From Thoreauomyces humboldtii (lineage: Eukaryota; Chytridiomycota; Chytridiomycetes; Spizellomycetales; Powellomycetaceae): a stretch of DNA of 25,765 bases. A program made the translations under genes and the position numbers. The notes beneath the pieces are model-generated. The model did not search any database. It was given only the letters and a program-made list of their open reading frames with translations, and was not told where the DNA came from. The DNA lies in contig JADGJA010000289.1 of NCBI GenBank assembly GCA_027596035.1, positions 1 to 25,765 on the forward strand, written 5' to 3'. Below, piece after piece: positions 20,505 to 25,765 of the stretch; within the stretch, counting starts at the first letter, position 1, and each line of letters begins with the position of its first letter.

Positions 20505-20978
20505 GTGCCTCCGAAGGGGCCTCGTAGGCGCCGCCGTTCCCTTCACGGACAGGCTGCTCGGTTGTGCCGGCTTGCTCCTCCGGGGTAGGTACGGCCTGAG
20601 GGGGTAACTCTCCCTCTTCACAAGCGGAACGAGACCCGCTCAGTGGCAGCCGTTGCGGTAGCGGAGAGGGTCGCGGATGCAGATCCGGGACCGTGGATGG
20701 TGAGGGAAGAAGTCATGGTGTTGAAAGAGGGCGTTGATGTTGTTGTGTTGGATGATACCGCCTGAGGGAGGAAGGCATCACCGCGACGCTTTTTATCCTC
20801 CCCGCGGCACCGCTGGGGGCCATGTGGTCCCGGGTAATCCGCCTTCCCGGCCGCGAGGCTCCCAGGCTTTCCTGATCCGTCGGGGCCGCCATCACATGCT
20901 TCTGCCCTTCCTCCCTGCCTGAGGGGAGTGTGGTAAGGGAGGACGGTCGTAGCGGGCAGCACCTCCTTGACCATCCAT

Positions 20979-21854
20979 AAGGGTCCCGTTGTGCCTTTCC
21001 CAAACGCTACCAGATGTTCCGTCGGCGCATTGAAACCAACGACAGACGCGAACCCACCGAAAACCATACATCTAGAATACAAGGGATAAAGCTGAGTCGA
21101 TGCCGCAAAAAAATTCATCGCTTTCCTCCTCACATGAATAGCAGCAACAGAAGCACTGTGCTAAACAGTATCATGTACGAGCGGATGGCCACGGCAAGAC
21201 CAACGGCGGGCCGGGACCAGCATATGAACCTGTCATGGGTGCACTCTGCTTCGACCAAGACCGCATTCATGGCCACACGTCGCGCCGACGCGCCCTTCGG
21301 GCCATCCTCTTGAATGCGATGGACCTATGGTGCCATCCTTGTAAGATCTGGACGTCTCAACCCAAGGGGGGAAAGGGGGTTTCCTTACAGTTTTCTCTTT
21401 TGATGGTAAGCCCTCTTCCTTAGGGATGCATCCGTCCGGCTCTCCCAATACCGCCAGCTCTCCTCCTATCTCCAGTCCCTGCAGTTCCGCGGACGAGATC
21501 TTGCTGTCGGCATCCTCGGTGAGGGGCACGTTGCTTGTCGTCAGACTAGGGCCCCTATCCGCCCAGACCGGTAGAACATCGTCCCAATGACGAGCTGCAC
21601 GTCCAGCAGTGCCAGGTGCAACACTGACCCCGTGGGAGCGTGCAGGGCATCCTCCGTGCGCGCCCAGATGTGTGCACGGAAACCCCGCGCTCCTCCGGCC
21701 GTCGCAACGGGTCCGCCGCCTCTTCCTCCTCTCGCCGCCGCTGCTCGAGCGCGCTCTCTACCTCCACGGGCCGCCAGTGCGACTCCTCATGTAATGCGTC
21801 GCCAAGCGGATCCTGACGGTAGCCTCTCGGCGGGCCCTGGTTGTTGTCGCTCAT
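20979..21854 (-). pseudogene. Duplicated unknown gene, copy B (frame-disrupted, with extra 268 bp)
   Basis: This copy starts with a plausible Met at 21854 and a charged N-terminus (SDNNQGPPRGYRQDPLGDA .. RRREEEEAADPLRRPEERG). It then loses frame at a four-G run (21683-21686), where copy A has five. After it come FRAHIWARTEDALHAPTG and, in frame here, SVLHLALLDVQLVIGTMFYR. Unlike copy A, it has 268 bp (21230-21497) between the DADSK and FICWSRP segments, open in one frame. FICWSRPAVGLAVAIRSY is followed by a GTACAT..TTCTAG intron candidate and MVFGGFASVVGFNAPTEHL. Exon-like segments are strongly conserved with copy A, so the duplication is not ancient. Product and function are unknown. Confidence 0.5.
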
Positions 21855-22317
21855 CGTTGCTGTGCCTATGCTGTGAAGTTTCGAAAGCTGAGTGGCCTTG
21901 GGGGCCTTGAGGTGGGGGGGGGAAGCAATATCGGCGGCGAAGCCTCCGTGACCTCCGACTCCGACGCTGACCACACATCTGCACATCTGTTGACCCACCA
22001 GCCACCTCACAACACCCGCAAACCGCGATGCCGTGAACTCGAGGCTTGACGGTGCCGATGAACACGCGTGTTCCTCGATGCGTTGCCGTCTAAGGACGAT
22101 GCCGTGAACTTGCAGTTCGACGTTGCCCTGGGCCTGCGTACCCCGTAATCCCACTTGCGAGTGATGGCCGTTTCGGATTTTTTTGTTTATTTTGAAGTAA
22201 TAGAGATGATAGTTTCTCTGACACCGATCGTTTATAGACGGAACCTGGAGCTACAAACTTGGTTCTATACATGCGGTCCACTGATAGTACACCCCCGACA
22301 ATAGGGTCCGACTCTCG
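21855..22317. other. Upstream region of copy B with short imperfect direct repeats
   Basis: It contains a nine-G run (about 21915-21923) just upstream of the copy B start on its coding strand, and two imperfect 31-bp direct repeats. Minus-strand frames continue open upstream of Met 21854, so the true start may differ. I see nothing else. Confidence 0.4.
22026..22127 (+). repeat. Imperfect 31-bp direct repeat pair
   Basis: Copies at 22026-22056 and 22097-22127 share the first 14 bases (CGATGCCGTGAACT) and 25 of 31 overall. Confidence 0.6.
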
Positions 22318-22321
22318 CATG

Positions 22322-23388
22322 ATGTTGACCCGTCTGCCTAACCTAGCTGTCGAGATCATGCAGCAGTGAGGTGCGGCCCTGCGGCCATCACTCCGTAACT
22401 GGATCACTGTTCGGATTGCTCACTGGTTTCCTTCTACTTGGACTATAACAGATCATGATCCAGTGTGAACTCGGGGAACTGAAATCTATCGAACTGTTCT
22501 TTGCCCTCGACCTGCCCAATAGACGGAAGAGATCCGCAACGCACTCTTCCTCACGGATGCCGGGATCATCTCGTACTGTACGCAACCGACGTTAGCACTC
22601 CCCTGCATTCTCCGAGAACTCCTTCGTCTCGGACTCTCGGAGGCGATCCCGAACAAGATCGACGAGCGGGGGATAACCCGGCTCTTTCGAGAGCCGCCTA
22701 CAAAGAAACGGACAGCATGGAGATGATCCAGGATCCTCCTGGAGTTGGACGCACGGGGTGACTCCTTCCGCACTCCACGCACGCGGCTCAGATGGGAGTC
22801 ATGGGTGATGTTCGTACGGGTTTCTGACCGTGAAGGAGGGAAGCGAAGGAATTGGCCCCTGCGGGCTATTATTCATCGAGTTTGCTGACTGGGGACAACG
22901 GGAATGTTCTGGGGGATCTATCTGGAGGGAGGCTTGGGACTCGACGATGTGTTCGGGTGCACTCGTCTGCAGCCGTCTCCTTCAACGCCCAGGCGGGCTG
23001 ACCCGTTCTGTTGCTGACTCATTTTGGCTGCCTCATTCTTTCAGGTACAGATGCTCGATTCGAAGATGCCTCAGTTTCATCCGTCTTCTCACCAACCCCG
23101 ACGCCCGACATTCTTCCCTCGGTGGATCCCGGGCCCCTTGCGAAAGCCGTACAGGGTCCTGACGAGTCACATGACCGCACGGTCATGGAGTTCCTTTTGG
23201 ACAGGGGAGCCAACTTGGAGGAAACAAGGACCCTGTCTCCAGACGACGTCACGACGACTGCTCTTAGCGATCAGCGGTTGGCCAGCCAGCGCGTCGATGG
23301 CAAGTTGAAGGCAAAAGGTGGGACTCAGAGAAAGGTGCGGCATCAGACGAAAAGTTGGTACGGTAGTCGAGACAAGGGCGAAGGGTAA
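22322..23388 (+). pseudogene. Decayed ankyrin-repeat gene, possibly F-box/ankyrin
   Basis: Ankyrin-like fragments occur in order on the plus strand but in shifting frames with stops. They are IQCELGELKSIELFFALDL (from about 22458), NALFLTDAGIISY.. (22536 on), NKIDERGIT (about 22652), RAAYKETDSMEMIQ (about 22689-22730, next frame), ILLELDARGD (about 22731, back), TDARFEDAS (after a CTTTCAG acceptor-like site at 23042), and AKAVQG..TVMEFLLDRGANLEE (23140-23223). At 22322 a Met opens TRLPNLAVEIMQQ, resembling an F-box start, followed by a stop. Together they look like one degraded gene. Some frame changes could instead be introns I cannot place. Confidence 0.55.
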
Positions 23389-23731
23389 GTGAGGGAAGGA
23401 GAGATCGTTTGGATTGCCGGCTGCTCCGAGGAGAATGATCCTGGAGAACTTATATCACTTCGTGATTTTCGTTGACGGGGCCATCTTCCGTTTCCGGCAA
23501 TGTGTGCCCAGCGATCCCCTCGGTGCTCCTTCTTGATTGTTCCGTTGCCCGTATCCCCATCTGCACTGCTGCCCTTGTTCCTCTATTCAAGGGCTTGCTT
23601 CTGCTGCGACTCATTTCTACATACTTTTATGACGTACGAAAAGCCGTGGACATGCCACGGAAGATAAAAAATAAGAATAAAGAAGAACTCCAAGATCCTC
23701 GAATCGCTATACTACATGGCGCGTCTTTCCC
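23389..23731. other. Intergenic, 3' flank of the sirtuin gene
   Basis: AT-richer sequence with an A-rich tract at 23667-23688. It probably includes the 3' untranslated region of the minus-strand sirtuin. No gene is supported. Confidence 0.5.
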
Positions 23732-25168
23732 TCAAGCGTCCGTGTTGAGCTTCTGGACTCCTTCGACGAGCTCGTCGAGGGGATCCACCGCCTTGGCCTC
23801 TTCCACCACCTCCTCCTCTTCCTTCGTCCCGGGCGCGACGTCGCCGGAAGGATGATGATGGTGCGGCACCATCCGATCTGCCTCCAGGCTCTCGCCGACG
23901 GCGATCGCCACCTCCTCGGCCGAACGACCCTCTCCTTCCTTCCTCTTCCCACCGTCCTGTTCCTTCCTCGCCGCGTCCCTGACGAGACTGTCGAGATCCT
24001 CACTCCACCCCAAAAGGTCGGCCAACGTCTCGCAGGCCCGGTCGCAGGCTCCGAGATGCACCGCGTCCCTCCTCCACCTGTGGACCTCGCCGGTGAAGTC
24101 GAAGGAGCTGTTCCTCCCGGGAGCCGCCAGCCCGGCCATCTCGTTGTTGACGAGCAGCCTGGGCACCTTCCCGGGGACCCTGTCGACGAGGGAGTTGAAG
24201 GGAGCGACCGAGAGGCTCGTCCCCATGACGATGGCGAGGTCGCAGGATCGAAAGTCGACGGGGACAAGGTCGTGGAAGCGAGGGGGAAGCTGTTGGCCGA
24301 AGAAGACGATGTCGGGCTTGACGAGTCCCTTGCAGACGTCGCATCGCGGGATCTCGTCGCGGGAGATGATGGATCGGATGTGGGATTGGGTGAAGGGTTT
24401 CCCGCATCCTTCGTCGACGATCATCCCGTCGTCCTCTTCCGAGTCGGAGGAGGATGACGAGGCGTCGTGGGGTGGTGGTGCCGATGATGATGATGATGAT
24501 GACGGTGGTGGTGGCGATCTCGTGGGTGACCGTGCGTGGGGACCCGGGACCATCCTTCCGACGCAGTGGGCAGCGGCGAAGCTTCCGTGGGCTTCGACGA
24601 TGAGGTCGGGGTCCACGCCGGCGACTCGTTCGAGGGTATCGATGTTTTGGGTATAGTTTCTCAGGAGGACCTTCTTGTCCTGCAAAAGTCGGATGAAGTG
24701 ATGACTGACGGCGGGAGCGAACTCTCCCGGAAAGAGCTCCCTGGCAAGGGTGTAGAACGCCTCTGGGTTTCTCCGAAAGTACTTCATGTCGAAGATGGCC
24801 TCGGGATACGGCAACGCGTACTTTTGCAGGTTGGCGTACAGTCCTGTGCCTGGACTCCTGAAGTCGGGGATTCCCGACGCGGTCGAGATGCCTGCGCCGG
24901 TCAGGACGATGATCCTGGAGACGTTGTTTGACTTTATGTAGTTGGCGATGGCTTCGAGGGTGGGTTCTGGGATGATGTTGAGGGAAGGGTCTGCGAGCTT
25001 CTGCTGGAGCGGGGTGGGAGGTTCTGGCCTGGCTGCGCGAGCGGCTGCGCGGATCTCGCGTGGGGATGGGTTGGCGGATGGGTGGTTGCGCTGGTCATCC
25101 GAAGGAGTTGCCGTCGGTGGAGGGTCTTTCGAGGTCGAAACCGAAGGCGTCGACGGAGGGCCAGACAT
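23732..25168 (-). CDS. Hst2/SIRT2-type NAD-dependent protein deacetylase with zinc-module insertion
   Basis: A single exon of 478 residues from Met 25168. Class I sirtuin motifs are intact: GAGIS (91-95), GIPDFRSPGTGLYANL (99-114), TQNIDTLE (173-180), catalytic H194 in EAHGSFA, KPDIVFFGQQLP (284-295) and GTSLSVAPF (316-324). The enzyme consumes NAD to remove acetyl groups from lysines of histones or cytosolic proteins. The zinc module is odd. C202 (HCVG) should be followed two residues later by the second Cys, but about 50 Pro/Ser/Asp/Glu-rich residues (205-254) intervene before C255 (CGKPF). C276 and C279 follow normally. The N-terminal ~50 and C-terminal ~90 residues are disordered, with HHHH and EEEEVVEEA runs. 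An upstream in-frame Met at 25342 is possible but the added sequence looks non-coding. Confidence 0.95.
   Translation of the reverse strand: MSGPPSTPSVSTSKDPPPTATPSDDQRNHPSANPSPREIRAAARAARPEPPTPLQQKLADPSLNIIPEPTLEAIANYIKSNNVSRIIVLTGAGISTASGIPDFRSPGTGLYANLQKYALPYPEAIFDMKYFRRNPEAFYTLARELFPGEFAPAVSHHFIRLLQDKKVLLRNYTQNIDTLERVAGVDPDLIVEAHGSFAAAHCVGRMVPGPHARSPTRSPPPPSSSSSSSAPPPHDASSSSSDSEEDDGMIVDEGCGKPFTQSHIRSIISRDEIPRCDVCKGLVKPDIVFFGQQLPPRFHDLVPVDFRSCDLAIVMGTSLSVAPFNSLVDRVPGKVPRLLVNNEMAGLAAPGRNSSFDFTGEVHRWRRDAVHLGACDRACETLADLLGWSEDLDSLVRDAARKEQDGGKRKEGEGRSAEEVAIAVGESLEADRMVPHHHHPSGDVAPGTKEEEEVVEEAKAVDPLDELVEGVQKLNTDA
24483..24500 (+). repeat. GAT trinucleotide run inside the sirtuin coding sequence
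   Basis: Six GAT units, followed by GAC and a GGT run, encode the Ser and Pro tracts of the zinc-module insertion on the minus strand. The tract could change length by slippage without breaking frame. Confidence 0.85.
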
Positions 25169-25765
25169 GTTCCGAGTATGTGTGCGCCTGTGTGGTCTCC
25201 TGGGATGACGATTCAAATTACCTACGTTGACGGTGGAACGGTGAGAAGTGAGAAAAGGAGAAGCGAGCAGGAGGAAAGGGGAGCCCCACCTGTCCAGATG
25301 CTTCGGACAAGGACAAGCGCCGCCTCCTGAAACCAACGACAACCCGTCTGGTCATCATTAGGGCTTCTCCTCCCTCCCTCCTCCCTCCTCCTTCTCTTCT
25401 GGTGCGAGAAAAGGGCCCCCTCTGCACACCACCACACCATCCCCCTTTTACCTTCCCATTCCGCTCATTCCCCACCTATTCCTGTATCGTCACGGAGAGC
25501 CTTCTCAGTCCATCTCGGTTCCTCTGTGTCCCCCCGTACTCGTAGCTGCAAGCGCTACCCTCACATTTCCTCGCTTGTCAAGTGGGTGCTCCCGAACCGC
25601 CGGAAATAACCCACCCAAGATAGACGCCGGGGACCCTTTTTTTCGGCCGCTCTCCAAACCACTCGAATACTTGCTGCCAAATCGCTATCGGCAGGCCCTC
25701 TTCTGTTCCCGCCTCAACGTCCTTCTCGAGCAACAGAGGGACTGTCAAGCCGCACCCCTCCCCAC
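25169..25765. promoter_or_regulatory. Sirtuin upstream region
   Basis: It holds the leader and promoter. The minus strand has a GTAGGTAATTT .. CATCCCAG interval (about 25225 to 25201), too short to be a credible leader intron. Pyrimidine/purine-biased tracts lie at about 25365-25400. No further gene is visible before the window ends. Confidence 0.45.

Larger units (their letters stand above)
20010..20716 (-). pseudogene. Duplicated unknown gene, copy A (probable membrane protein, frame-disrupted)
   Basis: Read leftward from a possible start at 20716 (TSSLTIHGPGSASATLSA), with a TATA-like GGATAAAAAG 73 bp upstream. Then comes an acidic Pro-rich segment ending DPLRGPAERGG, FRAHIWARTEDALHAPTG, a hydrophobic stretch VLHLALVDVQLVIGTMLY, FICWSRPAVGLTVAIR, and MVFAGFASVFGFNAPTEKL continuing to about 19850. 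These pieces occupy different frames. The change between AIR and MVF fits an intron (GTATCG..TTCTAG), since copy B has the same offset. The change at the five-G run (20415-20419) and one near 20625 look like frameshifts. I do not recognise the family. It could be a functional gene with sequence errors. Confidence 0.5.

Noticed and set aside
24405..24562. Retained intron explaining the sirtuin insertion
   Set aside because: No GT..AG pair around the insertion removes it while keeping frame; donor-like GTs there lack the GTRNGT pattern used by other introns in the window.
23852..24656. Plus-strand frames of 187-201 codons
   Set aside because: They oppose the sirtuin gene, whose catalytic motifs are unambiguous; their composition mirrors it.

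Overview
The window looks like nuclear DNA of a fungus, most likely a basidiomycete (an inference from style and gene content, not from a database match). Genes are dense and GC-rich, lie on both strands, and carry many short GT-AG introns of about 50-120 bp. I rebuilt the exon structures by hand from splice sites and reading-frame continuity; for most genes every exon junction keeps frame.

Layout: a tRNA-Pro(AGG) at 301-372; a five-exon gene for a Pro/Tyr/Gln-rich probable nuclear protein (3236-808, -); a two-exon LYR-motif mitochondrial protein (4862-4378, -); a decayed small Cys-rich gene resembling fungal Zys3-type proteins (5095-5393, +); a MYND/C6H2 zinc-finger protein (7160-6274, -); a mitochondrial RMND1/DUF155 protein (7587-8972, +); an 11-exon acetoacetyl-CoA synthetase (11852-9159, -); cobalamin-independent methionine synthase MET6 (14797-12436, -); GET4 of the tail-anchored protein insertion pathway (15616-17001, +); an ATF/CREB bZIP factor of the Atf1 type (19267-17440, -); and an Hst2-type sirtuin (25168-23732, -).

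Between the bZIP and sirtuin genes lies an accessory-looking block (about 19.8-23.4 kb). It holds two diverged direct copies of an unrecognised, probably membrane-protein gene, with length differences in G-runs that shift frame, and then a decayed F-box/ankyrin-like gene. The rest is housekeeping: one-carbon/methionine metabolism, acetoacetate activation, mitochondrial biogenesis, ER targeting, stress transcription and NAD-dependent deacetylation. No operon-like logic is expected. MET6 and GET4 share a divergent promoter, as do the MYND and RMND1 genes; RMND1/AACS and GET4/bZIP are convergent pairs.

I did not find an obviously new multi-gene system. The best leads are the sirtuin with about 50 residues inserted inside its first zinc CxxC pair, the duplicated unknown gene, and the decayed Cys-rich gene.
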